Positions 7,521 through 15,892 of a stretch of DNA of 36,218 nt are shown piece after piece. Made by a program: the position numbers and the translations under genes. The notes below the pieces were generated by a model. The model was not told the origin of the DNA and made no database searches. It saw nothing but the letters and a program-made list of their open reading frames with translations. The stretch is from JALOOE01 sp964423545 (GTDB taxonomy: Bacteria > Chloroflexota > Anaerolineae > CG2-30-64-16): contig CAYRFV010000015.1 of the NCBI GenBank assembly GCA_964423545.1, forward strand, positions 1 to 36,218. Reading direction: 5' to 3'. Every line of letters starts with the position of its first letter. The stretch's first letter is position 1.

Positions 7521-8621
7521 TCAGGGCCTGCGGCGGCGCCAGATCACAAGCGCTGCACCGCCCAGCACGCCTGCCAGAAGAACTGCGCCGCCGCCAACGG
7601 CCAATACCCAGCCTCCATTGCGCCCGGCCGCGCTCGGTGACGCGGCCGGTGTGGCTGTCCGGCCCGGCGCGCTGCGCACGATAGGCTCCCCAGTCACTCT
7701 GGCCACGAAGACCGCTGGCGAGGGGGTCTGCGTAGGGGTGCGCACCGCACCGAGGGTCGGTGCAACCGTCGCTGAGCGGGTGGGCGTCCTGGTCGCCGTG
7801 CTGGCGACGGGTGGTGCGGCGGCTACCGGCTGAGTCGCAACCGGAGATGCGACGGGCGGAACCGCGCCGGGCTGCCCGGTTGGGGTCGCCAACTGCGGCG
7901 ATCGGATCGGAGTCACGGTCGGCGCACCCAGGATGCGGGTCGGCGTCGACTGACCGGGAGCTGCGGTGCTGGTCCGGGTCGGCGTACTCACAGGAGTCGC
8001 TGTGTTCTGGAACCGCCGCGTCGCGGTGGGCGCGTCGGTCGGCGGGTCGGTGGCGGTTGGCCAGGGTGCGCTCGTGGGCAACGGCGTCCGGGTCCGCGTG
8101 GGAGTGGGTGTAGCCGAACGGGTGGGTGTGGGCGTGACCGAGCCGGTCGGTGTCGCCGTAGCCTGGCCGGTGGCGGTGGCTGATGGCGTCGGCGTCGCAG
8201 TGCCCAGGCTCGCGCTGCAAATGGAGTTCTGCAGCTTCGTCCCTACGCCCCCGCTATCAATCTCTTCCAGGATATAGTAATAAATGACGCCGGCCCTCAC
8301 ATCAGCGTCGGTGAACGTGTAGGTGTCCCCGTCTGCCGGGCCGCCTCTTGCCGGTTGGGGGGCGCCGCGCGCAGTCCATGGTGGTCCGGCAGCACCCTCC
8401 GCCCGGTAGATCTGAAAGGCGACGACGTCCACTTCGGTCTCCGTCACCCATTTGACCAGGATCGTTCCATTGGGCTGACCCGTCGCCGTCATGTAAAGCA
8501 GACCGACAGAGGCGCGCGCCGCGAAAGGCTGCGCTGCGGACACCAGCACCACGAGGCTGACCAGCTCCAGGGCGTATCGGTGAAACCGGTTCGGTTGCGG
8601 AAGCACGATTGACACCCTCAC
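7521..8621 (-). CDS. Surface protein: FnIII-like domain, Thr/Pro stalk, C-terminal membrane anchor
   Basis: The 366-residue product has a signal peptide (hydrophobic at about 17-34, cleavage likely after ARA) and one FnIII-like module (about 40-130, ILVKWVTETEVDVVAFQIYR through YYYILEE). A long Thr/Pro/Ala-rich stalk (about 140-330) follows, and then a C-terminal tail: GRNGGW, a hydrophobic helix rich in Gly and Ala, and a terminal RRRRP. The tail resembles sorting signals of the Gly-Gly-CTERM/LPXTG type in layout (short motif, helix, basic end), but no known motif is exact. It lies between two C25 peptidase genes, 25 and 4 bases away. The start is GTG at 8621; GTG at 8615 is an alternative. 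No enzyme domain is present, so it may be a stalk, adhesin or processing substrate. Confidence 0.75.
   Translation of the reverse strand: MRVSIVLPQPNRFHRYALELVSLVVLVSAAQPFAARASVGLLYMTATGQPNGTILVKWVTETEVDVVAFQIYRAEGAAGPPWTARGAPQPARGGPADGDTYTFTDADVRAGVIYYYILEEIDSGGVGTKLQNSICSASLGTATPTPSATATGQATATPTGSVTPTPTRSATPTPTRTRTPLPTSAPWPTATDPPTDAPTATRRFQNTATPVSTPTRTSTAAPGQSTPTRILGAPTVTPIRSPQLATPTGQPGAVPPVASPVATQPVAAAPPVASTATRTPTRSATVAPTLGAVRTPTQTPSPAVFVARVTGEPIVRSAPGRTATPAASPSAAGRNGGWVLAVGGGAVLLAGVLGGAALVIWRRRRP
7745..8190 (-). repeat. Low-complexity Thr/Pro codon repeat
   Basis: This stretch codes for the stalk of the anchored FnIII protein and consists of irregular repeats of Thr-Pro-Thr, Ala-Thr-Pro and Arg-Thr codons. 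On the plus strand it reads as GTCGG/GTGGG-rich repeats. It is coding low complexity, not an array of fixed units. Confidence 0.6.
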
Positions 8622-8646
8622 TCAAAGAGGAAGGCCAGGCTCAGAG

Positions 8647-11349
8647 TCAGCTCGCTCTCAAAAGAAGTGGCAGACGGATGGCATGGGGGACGGTGGCGCT
8701 CCTGATCCAATCCAGCCGTTTCACACTTGTGCCTTGAACGTAGCGCTCCTCGAGCAGGTAGTGGTAGGTCTTGCCTTCGACAACGTCGTGGTCAACGAAG
8801 GCGTAGCTCGCCCCTGCGGCGCCGCTGCCTTGCGCCGGCAACGTCGCGATGTCCGTGTTCCACGGCCCCGTCTCCGCCTCAGCCCGGTACAAGGTGAATG
8901 CCACCGTGTCCGGCTCCGTTGCCGTCTCCCACTCAACACGGATCCTGCCGTTCGTCTGCGCATTGGCCCGGACGCTGAGCAGCGTCGCGGGCTGCGGCAT
9001 CTCCTGCCGGGGCGCTCGCAGCGCCGGATCACCGAACAGCATCTCTGTGGCGATCAGATAGTCGGCTCCGCCTTGCGCCTTATAGCGATGCTTGGCCACA
9101 CGCAGCGCTTCGCCCATCTCAACGATGCGCTCCTTGAACATCAGATCCAGCAGAATCGTGCGGAACTGATGTTGATCACTGGTGAGACCAAGACCGGAAG
9201 GAGAAATCGCAGCGATCGAGCCACCTCCCGCTTTGCGATGCATCACCTCGGCCAGGGCATCGCGGCCCGAGGGGTGAACGAAGTAGCCATCCAGGCAGTT
9301 GAAGGTCATCACAAGCGGCAACTGAGCCGTGTTCGTCAGGCTGCTCACATTGCTGATGTGCCACATCATGTCGCTCGACCAGACAGTCGGGCCACCGTGG
9401 CCGCTGTATTGAATCATGAACGCGCCGGCATTGATGGCGCTGGCAATGGCGGTCCGGGCGCTGGCGGCATTGGGCACCGTAATGTCCAGGTAGATGCGCT
9501 GAGACTGCATATCGCTGGGGGTGTTGAACAGGATCACACTGTCGGAGAGGACGGGAAAGTCGCCGGCATTCGGATCGGTGCGGTCGGCAACGAAAATCGC
9601 GCGCTTCTGCCAGGATGCCAGGCGAAGGCCCTGATCATAGGCTCTGATCTTGTTGACGACTGTGTTCGCCTCTTCCAGGCTCCCCACTGCGATGCGGCCG
9701 ACGGCGATATCGGGCAGCTTGTCCCCGTTGAGATCGCCATACAGCGTGTCCGACGGGACCTCGCCCTGCCACGGATCGGCCCAGGCCAGGTAGGGCGGTA
9801 TGAAGATCGGCATTGGCAGGTAGCGCACATCCGGGTAGCCCTTGAAGTTCCAATGCCCATCGCCGAACAGGGTCAAGTAGCGAGGCCCCGGCTGCGTCCA
9901 ATGCAATTGGGCCCAGGCCAGCATGGCGGGCACAGCCTTGGGATGATAGATGCCATCGTTGAACTCATCGACAACGTCCTGTAAATCGACCACCAGGGCT
10001 CGCCGGCCATTCAGGCGATGCCACTCGGCCAGTGATTCGGCAGCGGAGCGCAGATCAGCGTGCGTGACGATGACTGCGTCAGCGCCGCCAGCAGGATCGC
10101 GCAGGACGGTCGGCAGCCGGGTGCGCACGGAAGCCGGCGCCCTGAAAGCCGCCTCTTCCTGCAGCCAGAAGTGCGCGCCAGCGGCCGGATCGGCTCGAAA
10201 ACGCAGTTCCACCCCCCCAGGCTGCCCTTGTGCGCTGGCGCCGGTCAGACGCCTCGGCAGAAGCGGGTCAGAGACATCCCAGATGGCGGTGGTTGGGGTG
10301 GTCCACCCCTGGCTCAGGAATTCTTGTACGCCCGCGGTCTCAGCCAGGAAGTCGAGCTGTCCCTGCCAGGCCTGAAACAGGCGCCGGTAGTCCACTTCCC
10401 AGTAGTTGACGTAAATCCAGTCCGTGGTCGCGCCGTCAGGGCTCAGGCCGTGCCAGGGATCACCGTCCAGCGAGGCCATCCCATCATCCTCGGGCAACGG
10501 GATGGGCCATGCAGCCGGCTCCGCTGCTCCCGATGCGGCCGGTTGGTTCAAAGCACCCACCGTGACGGTATTCACCCCGCTGGCCAACAGCCCCACCGGC
10601 ACAGTCATGGTAAACACTCTGCGCTGCTTCCAATCCCACGTCTGGGTGATGAGGTGCGTGTCGTTCAGTGCGATGGTGGTGATGTGTCCGGCAACGTCGG
10701 AGCGGCTGATCTCCTCCAGGCGCAGCGTAGCCGTGAAGCCCGCCGCCGGATGCGGCACTGTATAGGGGAGGGTGCGAGTGACGTTCGCCCCTGCACCGAG
10801 CGGCTGCATGTAGTCCCAGAACCATGTGTCTTGCGTATCCAGGCAAAGACAGTGCAGCGTCCACCAGGTGTTGTTCTGCTCGGCGTGAAGGGTGGTCTGA
10901 AAGCTCACGGGAGGCGTCAGGTCGCCTTGGGGCGCGGCATCGACCTCCAGGATGCGCGGGCCGGCAGCGCCACCGATGTCGAGCCAATACACGCGTTCAT
11001 CGGTGTACTTCTGATCCATCTCGGGCCCGCGGAAACGTTGGCCGAAAAACTGAATCTCATCACCCGCGTCGAAGCTGCCGTCCAGCTCACCGATCACTCG
11101 AATCGCCACCGGCTGGCCGAGCGAGCTCAGGGCAAAGGTGCGCGGATCGATCGCGGCAACATCGATGCCGGCAGCGGCCAGGCTGGCGGGCGTAATGCGT
11201 GTGATGCCGTCGACGGTGACACCGATGCGCACGCGCGCCACCAGCGAAGCAGCACGGCTGGGGTAAGCCTGGGGCAGAAGCCAGGCTGCCAGGATAAGGA
11301 ACACCACGAAGAAAGTCGCCGCACGTCTCATCTCACCCGATCTCTCCAT
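8647..11349 (-). CDS. Secreted C25 (gingipain-like) cysteine peptidase with FnIII-like module
   Basis: This 900-residue protein has a signal peptide (about 10-33), then a PorU-like N-terminal domain (about 40-125: VRIGVTVDGITRITPASL, IDPRTFALSSLGQPV, GDEIQFFGQRF), a beta-rich middle and a C25 domain from about 425 (AVIVTHADL, YLTLFGDGHWNF, SDTLYGDLNGDKLPDIAVGR). His651 in YSGHGG and Cys685 in FNCLDGYF are 34 residues apart. An FnIII-like module (about 790-880) closely resembles the one in the next gene, and the extreme C-terminus reads IRLPLLLRAS. It is first in the unit, behind the promoter at 11455-11483. An in-frame ATG at 11331 is a second possible start. PorU-type enzymes process other exported proteins; here the substrate is unknown. 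Confidence 0.88.
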   Translation of the reverse strand: MERSGEMRRAATFFVVFLILAAWLLPQAYPSRAASLVARVRIGVTVDGITRITPASLAAAGIDVAAIDPRTFALSSLGQPVAIRVIGELDGSFDAGDEIQFFGQRFRGPEMDQKYTDERVYWLDIGGAAGPRILEVDAAPQGDLTPPVSFQTTLHAEQNNTWWTLHCLCLDTQDTWFWDYMQPLGAGANVTRTLPYTVPHPAAGFTATLRLEEISRSDVAGHITTIALNDTHLITQTWDWKQRRVFTMTVPVGLLASGVNTVTVGALNQPAASGAAEPAAWPIPLPEDDGMASLDGDPWHGLSPDGATTDWIYVNYWEVDYRRLFQAWQGQLDFLAETAGVQEFLSQGWTTPTTAIWDVSDPLLPRRLTGASAQGQPGGVELRFRADPAAGAHFWLQEEAAFRAPASVRTRLPTVLRDPAGGADAVIVTHADLRSAAESLAEWHRLNGRRALVVDLQDVVDEFNDGIYHPKAVPAMLAWAQLHWTQPGPRYLTLFGDGHWNFKGYPDVRYLPMPIFIPPYLAWADPWQGEVPSDTLYGDLNGDKLPDIAVGRIAVGSLEEANTVVNKIRAYDQGLRLASWQKRAIFVADRTDPNAGDFPVLSDSVILFNTPSDMQSQRIYLDITVPNAASARTAIASAINAGAFMIQYSGHGGPTVWSSDMMWHISNVSSLTNTAQLPLVMTFNCLDGYFVHPSGRDALAEVMHRKAGGGSIAAISPSGLGLTSDQHQFRTILLDLMFKERIVEMGEALRVAKHRYKAQGGADYLIATEMLFGDPALRAPRQEMPQPATLLSVRANAQTNGRIRVEWETATEPDTVAFTLYRAEAETGPWNTDIATLPAQGSGAAGASYAFVDHDVVEGKTYHYLLEERYVQGTSVKRLDWIRSATVPHAIRLPLLLRAS

Positions 11350-11454
11350 GACTCATTCATGCTGCACCAACACCAATCACTGACGCCCAATACCGGCGAG
11401 CAGCCGCCACATCAGTCTACGATCATGCTCATTTCTTTCAGGGAATGCACAAAG

Positions 11455-11483
11455 AGTATAACGGATATGAGCGGCGCCGCCAA
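11455..11483 (-). promoter_or_regulatory. Predicted promoter of the C25 peptidase operon
   Basis: On the minus strand TTGGCG (11483-11478) and TATACT (11460-11455) are 17 bases apart. The expected start near 11448 gives a leader of about 100 bases before the peptidase ATG at 11349. The position in the gap behind the BNR-protein gene suggests that the C25 unit is transcribed separately from the HAD-NUDIX-HutH-BNR unit. Confidence 0.6.
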
Positions 11484-11542
11484 ATCGCCTGACCGCGAGA
11501 TCAGTGGGTCGCCAGGGATTGAGGCGGCACGTCCCCGGTGCG

Positions 11543-12850
11543 CTATGGGAACGAGGGGGCCCCCGGCACGGAAGGCAGATAGACCTTGCCGGTGGCGTTG
11601 AGGTCGATCTTCCACAGCCGGGCGTCTGCGCCGCGATCCGCCACGATGATCCAGTTCCTGGCCGGCCAGTAGGCGATGGTGGTCAGGGCGCGATCCGTAG
11701 CCACCACGGTCTCCCAGGCAGCCAGGTCACGAGTGCGCACAACGCGTCCGTCATCGGTGATTACGTAGAGATAGCCCAGCCGGTCGCTCACCAGATAGTT
11801 GAAAGCGACTTCAGGTATGCTGAAGTCCGGCAACGCATAGGCTTGGATGCGCCCTGCGCGATCCACGGCCAGCAGACCGCGCTGATCCAGGGTCAGCGCC
11901 AACAGCCGATCCTGAAACGCCACCAGCCGGACGCGGCAAGCCGTGGCTGGAACAGCGAGCCGCTGCCACGTGGCGCCGCCGTCGCTGCTCTCCGCCAACC
12001 CGCACGGCGCAAGATAGGCATCGTTCCAGGTGATGTACAGCTTGTCGTGCAGGCCGATCAGGTCGTAAGTCCGGTAGTTGCCGACGCCGCGGCTCTTGTC
12101 GGCCACCAGTGACCAGCTCGCACAGTCGTCTGTGCTCCGATACACCGCGCCGGTCCATGTGAGTTGGTCACCCAGGTGTGCGCCAACCACAGCGTAGAGC
12201 TCGCGTGTGACCTTGTCGGACCAGATCGCCCAGGTGTGCAGTACGTTCGGCAGATTCCGATACTTGATGACAGGACCGGGCGGAGCATAGACATACACAT
12301 TGCCCGCTTCCCACCCATCGGGGCAACAGGGATCGTCACCCGGGATGTAGAGCGTGTCGGTGGCCACCGTCATGGCGAGGATGCCCTGCTCGGTGGGCGA
12401 GTAAATGGCTGTGATCGTTATCCCGTCGTAGGCGCTGAGCAGGGCGCCGTCCTCTTGGGCTGGTCGCGACGTGCTGTGGCCGATCAGCAGTGTATCGGTC
12501 ATCGGCGTGATGGCGTAAGCGCCGAAATAGTTGGCCTCGGCCGCATACCCTGTATACCGCTGATACCACGCTGCATAATCCATGCCGGGAATGAGTTCCT
12601 CGATGCGGCTTTGCGTGTTTGCCGCGATCGACGCGGCGTGGCTGGCCGGCGTGACGGCATCGGACCGAACGAGAACGCCGAAGGCGCCGAGACCACTCAG
12701 CGCCACGACTGCGGCCACGAGGCCGCGCACGTGCTGCCAGGACAGCACCCTCGAGACGCGGGATGCGCCTGAAGCGCCTTCTCGCCCGATTCGGTCTCCA
12801 GCCGAGACGCAGCAGGAATCCTTGCGGCTGCTGTCAATCCGTGTGCGCAT
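11543..12850 (-). CDS. Exported BNR-repeat (sialidase-like beta-propeller) protein
   Basis: From the ATG at 12850 the product has 435 residues. A hydrophobic segment at about 43-62 (GLVAAVVALSGLGAFGVLV) is a signal peptide or anchor. The rest resembles a beta-propeller, with Asp-box (BNR) blocks such as STDDCASWSL and SSDGGATWQRL. Asp boxes occur in sialidases and in many non-enzymatic propellers, and I do not see the sialidase arginine triad, so no enzymatic role is claimed. The protein ends in KVYLPSVPGAPSFP, a motif echoed in two other exported proteins of the window. The start overlaps the end of hutH by 17 bases, which suggests co-translation. The frame extends to 12925 upstream, but deep inside hutH. 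Confidence 0.7.
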   Translation of the reverse strand: MRTRIDSSRKDSCCVSAGDRIGREGASGASRVSRVLSWQHVRGLVAAVVALSGLGAFGVLVRSDAVTPASHAASIAANTQSRIEELIPGMDYAAWYQRYTGYAAEANYFGAYAITPMTDTLLIGHSTSRPAQEDGALLSAYDGITITAIYSPTEQGILAMTVATDTLYIPGDDPCCPDGWEAGNVYVYAPPGPVIKYRNLPNVLHTWAIWSDKVTRELYAVVGAHLGDQLTWTGAVYRSTDDCASWSLVADKSRGVGNYRTYDLIGLHDKLYITWNDAYLAPCGLAESSDGGATWQRLAVPATACRVRLVAFQDRLLALTLDQRGLLAVDRAGRIQAYALPDFSIPEVAFNYLVSDRLGYLYVITDDGRVVRTRDLAAWETVVATDRALTTIAYWPARNWIIVADRGADARLWKIDLNATGKVYLPSVPGAPSFP

Positions 12851-14447
12851 CTGACGGAGCCAGCAGGCAATCAAGAAGAAGTGGCCGCAACGCTTCCCGC
12901 AGATCGCCGCCCGCCACCAGCGCATGGACTGCGTTCATGTGCGGATACATGGGCGCGTCCTGCGCCAGAAACGGCGCTCGCGAGCGGATCAGATCATAGG
13001 CGAGCTGCGTGCCGCGTCCCAGCCTGGCGTGGGGCATCGCCGCACGGCGGAAATCGATTCCCTGCGCAGCGGCCAGCAGCTCGATCGCGAGAATCATCTC
13101 CACGTTGCGGATGATCTGCCGCGCCTGGCGTCCGGCGGTCGGCCCATTGGAGACGTGGTCTTCCCAATTGGCCGAAGTCGGGATCGTGTCGGCGCTGGCC
13201 GGGTGGACCAGGGCCTTGTTTTCAGAGGCCAGTGCGGCGGCGGTGTACTGGGTCAACATGAAGCCGGAGTTGAGGCCGCCGGTCTGCGTCAGAAAGTCGG
13301 GAAGCGTATGACGGTTGCTGGTGCCGTCCGTGAGGCGCGTCAGGCGACGCTCCGAGATATTGCCCAACTCCGTCATGCCGAGGCCCAGGTAGTCGAATGC
13401 GATGGCAAGCGGCTCGCCGTGGAAGTTCCCGCCGCTGATGGCAATAGGCCGCTCCCCCTCCCAGAAGATGAGTGGATTGTCAGTGGCGCTGTTGAGCTCG
13501 ATCTCGACCACCCACCGCGCGTACTTGATGGCATCGTGGCACGCGCCGTGCACCTGGGGGATGCAGCGCAACGTATATGCGTCCTGAGGGTCGAGATCGG
13601 CGGCAGGGCGAACGAAGGTGGAGCCCTCGAGCAGGCGACGCAAGCACGCCGCGCAATCCATCTGCCGGGGATGCGGGCGAACTGTGTGCAGGCGCTCATC
13701 GAATGCCCAGAGCGTGCCGTGCAGCGCCTCCAGGCTGAGCGCACCGGCGATGTCGGCCACGGTCGCGGCGTTCTCTGCTTCGATCACAGCCAGGCAACCC
13801 AGAGCCGCCATCAGCGCCGTGCCGTTGGTCAGCGCCAACCCTTCTTTTGCGGCCAGCTCCACCGGGGCGAGACCGGCCTGCGCCAGCGCGTCCGCACCGG
13901 CCATCTGCGTGCCGCCGAACTCGGCCTCCCCCAGACCGATCATGACCAACGCCATATGTGCAAGCGGCGCCAGATCGCCGGACGCACCCAATGAGCCCTG
14001 GAGCGGGATGATCGGATGCACCCCGCGCTCGATCATGTGAAGCAGCAGGCGCAACACCTCCGGCCGGATGCCCGAATGACCTTTCGCGAGCGCGTTGGCA
14101 CGGATCAGCATCATCGCGCGCACAACCGCCGTCGGGAACGGCCCGCCGACGCCCACCGCATGGCTCATGAGGATGTTGCGCTGGAGCTCACGCGTCTGGT
14201 CTGGCGGAATCAGCCGGTCCTTGAACGCCCCGAATCCGGTTGTGATGCCGTAGACAATGCGGCCCTCAGCCACGAACTGCTCGACGGCCTGGCGAGCACG
14301 CACCACCCGCGCCTCAGCTTCACCGCTCAGGGTGATCAGCACTGCACCGGGATCGGCGTAGGCAACGCGGACGACCTCTTCGATCGTGAGATGCTCGCCG
14401 TCGAGGACCAAGGCAGCAGATGAGTCAGCCGCAGACTGCAACCTCAT
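12834..14447 (-). CDS. hutH: Histidine ammonia-lyase family (HAL/PAL, MIO enzyme)
   Basis: The 537-residue protein belongs to the MIO-dependent ammonia-lyases. The Ala155-Ser156-Gly157 triad in SLGASGDLAPLAH cyclises into the prosthetic group. The SH pair in LQRNILMSHAVGVG favours histidine ammonia-lyase, which makes urocanate from histidine. The late conserved block reads SANWEDHVSNG, whereas typical HutH has SANQEDHVSM: the Glu is kept, but Gln and Met are replaced. No hutU, hutI or hutG gene is nearby, so histidine breakdown is not proven, and another aromatic amino acid could be the substrate. The ATG at 14447 fits GGTGAT upstream and leaves 50 bases after the NUDIX gene; the frame stays open to 14588 inside that gene. 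Confidence 0.88.
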   Translation of the reverse strand: MRLQSAADSSAALVLDGEHLTIEEVVRVAYADPGAVLITLSGEAEARVVRARQAVEQFVAEGRIVYGITTGFGAFKDRLIPPDQTRELQRNILMSHAVGVGGPFPTAVVRAMMLIRANALAKGHSGIRPEVLRLLLHMIERGVHPIIPLQGSLGASGDLAPLAHMALVMIGLGEAEFGGTQMAGADALAQAGLAPVELAAKEGLALTNGTALMAALGCLAVIEAENAATVADIAGALSLEALHGTLWAFDERLHTVRPHPRQMDCAACLRRLLEGSTFVRPAADLDPQDAYTLRCIPQVHGACHDAIKYARWVVEIELNSATDNPLIFWEGERPIAISGGNFHGEPLAIAFDYLGLGMTELGNISERRLTRLTDGTSNRHTLPDFLTQTGGLNSGFMLTQYTAAALASENKALVHPASADTIPTSANWEDHVSNGPTAGRQARQIIRNVEMILAIELLAAAQGIDFRRAAMPHARLGRGTQLAYDLIRSRAPFLAQDAPMYPHMNAVHALVAGGDLREALRPLLLDCLLAPSDAHTD

Positions 14448-14497
14448 CGCATCACCACACCTCGGAGCATCGGCGCTGGCTGGCAAGCACCCGGCTT

Positions 14498-14962
14498 CTA
14501 GCCCGAGACCAGAGCCAACGCGCGCCCGATCATGTCGCGAGTAGCCGGGCTGAGCGGATAGTGCACCAGATCGGCCGGTGTCACCCAACGAACCTCGGCG
14601 GCATCATCGCCCGAACGCAGCACGCCGAAGCGATAGTACGCCAGGAAGTCGATGATGGTGAAATGATAGCGTATGCCGCCGCCGGCGTCACGCTCGATCG
14701 GCTGGAACAATCCCAGGATCGGGCCAACGTCGATTTCGATGCCGCACTCCTCCTGAACTTCACGACGCACGGCGTCCTCGACCGTCTCTCCGAGCTCCAC
14801 CAGCCCGCCGGGGATCGCCCAACTGCCCTGTGCGGGCGGTTGGCCGCGGCGCTCCAGCAGCACGCGGCCGCCATCCCACACCACTGCGCCCACGCCGACC
14901 AGCGGACGCGAGGGATAGAGCCGGTCGTTGCGCTCTGCGGTCCCGGTGCGATCACCTGCCAT
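14498..14962 (-). CDS. NUDIX hydrolase
   Basis: This 154-residue protein carries a complete Nudix box at about residues 52-74, from GGLVELGETVEDA to REVQEECGI, with the metal-binding REVQEE core. Such enzymes hydrolyse nucleoside diphosphates linked to another group. The short single-domain form and the DFLAYYRFG segment resemble ADP-ribose or 8-oxo-dGTP type members, but the substrate cannot be read from the sequence. Its start overlaps the end of the HAD gene by 11 bases, and hutH follows 50 bases later, so the three are probably co-transcribed. Confidence 0.9.
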   Translation of the reverse strand: MAGDRTGTAERNDRLYPSRPLVGVGAVVWDGGRVLLERRGQPPAQGSWAIPGGLVELGETVEDAVRREVQEECGIEIDVGPILGLFQPIERDAGGGIRYHFTIIDFLAYYRFGVLRSGDDAAEVRWVTPADLVHYPLSPATRDMIGRALALVSG

Positions 14963-15764
14963 CGGCCTGCCATCCTTCGAGGATCGGTGGCAGCGCGGCC
15001 AAATCCGCGATCTCGGCGTCAGCCTGCACCGATCCGACCACGGGCGGCCGCGCCAGGACCGTCCGCTCGCCGGCGGCGCTCTGTGCTACGAAGCCCTGAT
15101 CCTCGGCCAACGACACCAGCACCGTGCGCATGCCCACTCCTTGAGCACCGGCGATATCGTGCGCCAGCGTATCACCGACCATGACTGCCCGCGCAGGATC
15201 GACGATACCGATGCTTGCGAGCGCCGACCAGAAGATCTCCGGCCGCGGCTTTCGGATGCCGATTTCGTCGGATACGGTCACCGCGTCGACGTAGGGATGG
15301 AAACCGTGGGCGTCGACCCAGCGTCGCACCCAACGCCCACCGATCGTGTTCGAGAGGATGCCGACGCCATACCCTGCGGCCTTCAGCTCGGCCAACAACG
15401 CGACAGCGCCTGCGGCCGGCGCGCGCTGACCATCCTCCACAACAAAATAGCGATCGGTGGCCCGGCGAATCAGGTCGGGGGCGGGATCCGGGCAGCCTTG
15501 GGAAGCCAGCAACGCAAAGAGCACGTCATCGGCCGAGCGCTCGATCCCATCGCTTTCGGCCTGCTGGATCGAAGAGCGCAGCGCAGCGGCCCAAAGCGAA
15601 GCAAAATCATCGGGAAGGCGCAGGCCCGCAGCGCGCAGCTCCGCGCCGATTGCCGCGCCGCCCAGCGCGATGATCACCGGCCATGCAACGCGCGTGATCG
15701 ACAGCGTACTGCCAAAATCGAAAACAACGCCCTGAATAGGGTGCTGCGGCGTGATCAAGTGCAT
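14952..15764 (-). CDS. HAD-superfamily hydrolase
   Basis: The 270-residue protein has the HAD motifs in order: VVFDFGSTL near the N-terminus (nucleophile Asp), ILSNT (motif II), RKPRPEIF (motif III Lys) and MVGDTLAHDI (motif IV acids). In motif I the second Asp of DxDxT, the usual general acid/base of HAD phosphatases, is replaced by Gly; the second HAD in this window shows the same. A cap region lies between about residues 20 and 110. The ATG at 15764 follows AGGA. The gene begins the HAD-NUDIX-HutH-BNR run and is separated from the ferredoxin gene upstream by a clear terminator. The substrate is unknown. Confidence 0.85.
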   Translation of the reverse strand: MHLITPQHPIQGVVFDFGSTLSITRVAWPVIIALGGAAIGAELRAAGLRLPDDFASLWAAALRSSIQQAESDGIERSADDVLFALLASQGCPDPAPDLIRRATDRYFVVEDGQRAPAAGAVALLAELKAAGYGVGILSNTIGGRWVRRWVDAHGFHPYVDAVTVSDEIGIRKPRPEIFWSALASIGIVDPARAVMVGDTLAHDIAGAQGVGMRTVLVSLAEDQGFVAQSAAGERTVLARPPVVGSVQADAEIADLAALPPILEGWQADGR

Positions 15765-15807
15765 GATGATCCTGAAACGACCGGGCCTGCAAACTACGCA
15801 GCGGAAC

Positions 15808-15835
15808 AAAAAACGCCTCTGCTCGGTGCAGAGGC
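15808..15835 (-). terminator. Rho-independent terminator after the first ferredoxin gene
   Basis: Read on the minus strand, GCCTCTGC and GCAGAGGC form a perfect 8-base stem (15835-15828 with 15822-15815) around a 5-base loop, followed by G and six T (15813-15808). It lies 58 bases after the predicted ferredoxin stop at 15893 and ahead of the HAD gene, so it separates the two units. Confidence 0.85.
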
Positions 15836-15892
15836 ATCGACCGCTCCCGCGCATCAGCGATTTGCAGCCGGCCACACGGCAGCGCGTACGGC

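Noticed and set aside
7745..8190. Repeat-like GTCGG/GTGGG pattern suggestive of an array
   Set aside because: Unit lengths vary and there are no spacers; the pattern follows from Thr/Pro codons of a surface stalk, so it is not a CRISPR array.
10060..11601. 513-codon plus-strand open frame opposite the secreted C25 peptidase
   Set aside because: Same reason: a mirror of a gene with clear motifs, with no ribosome site or recognisable domain.
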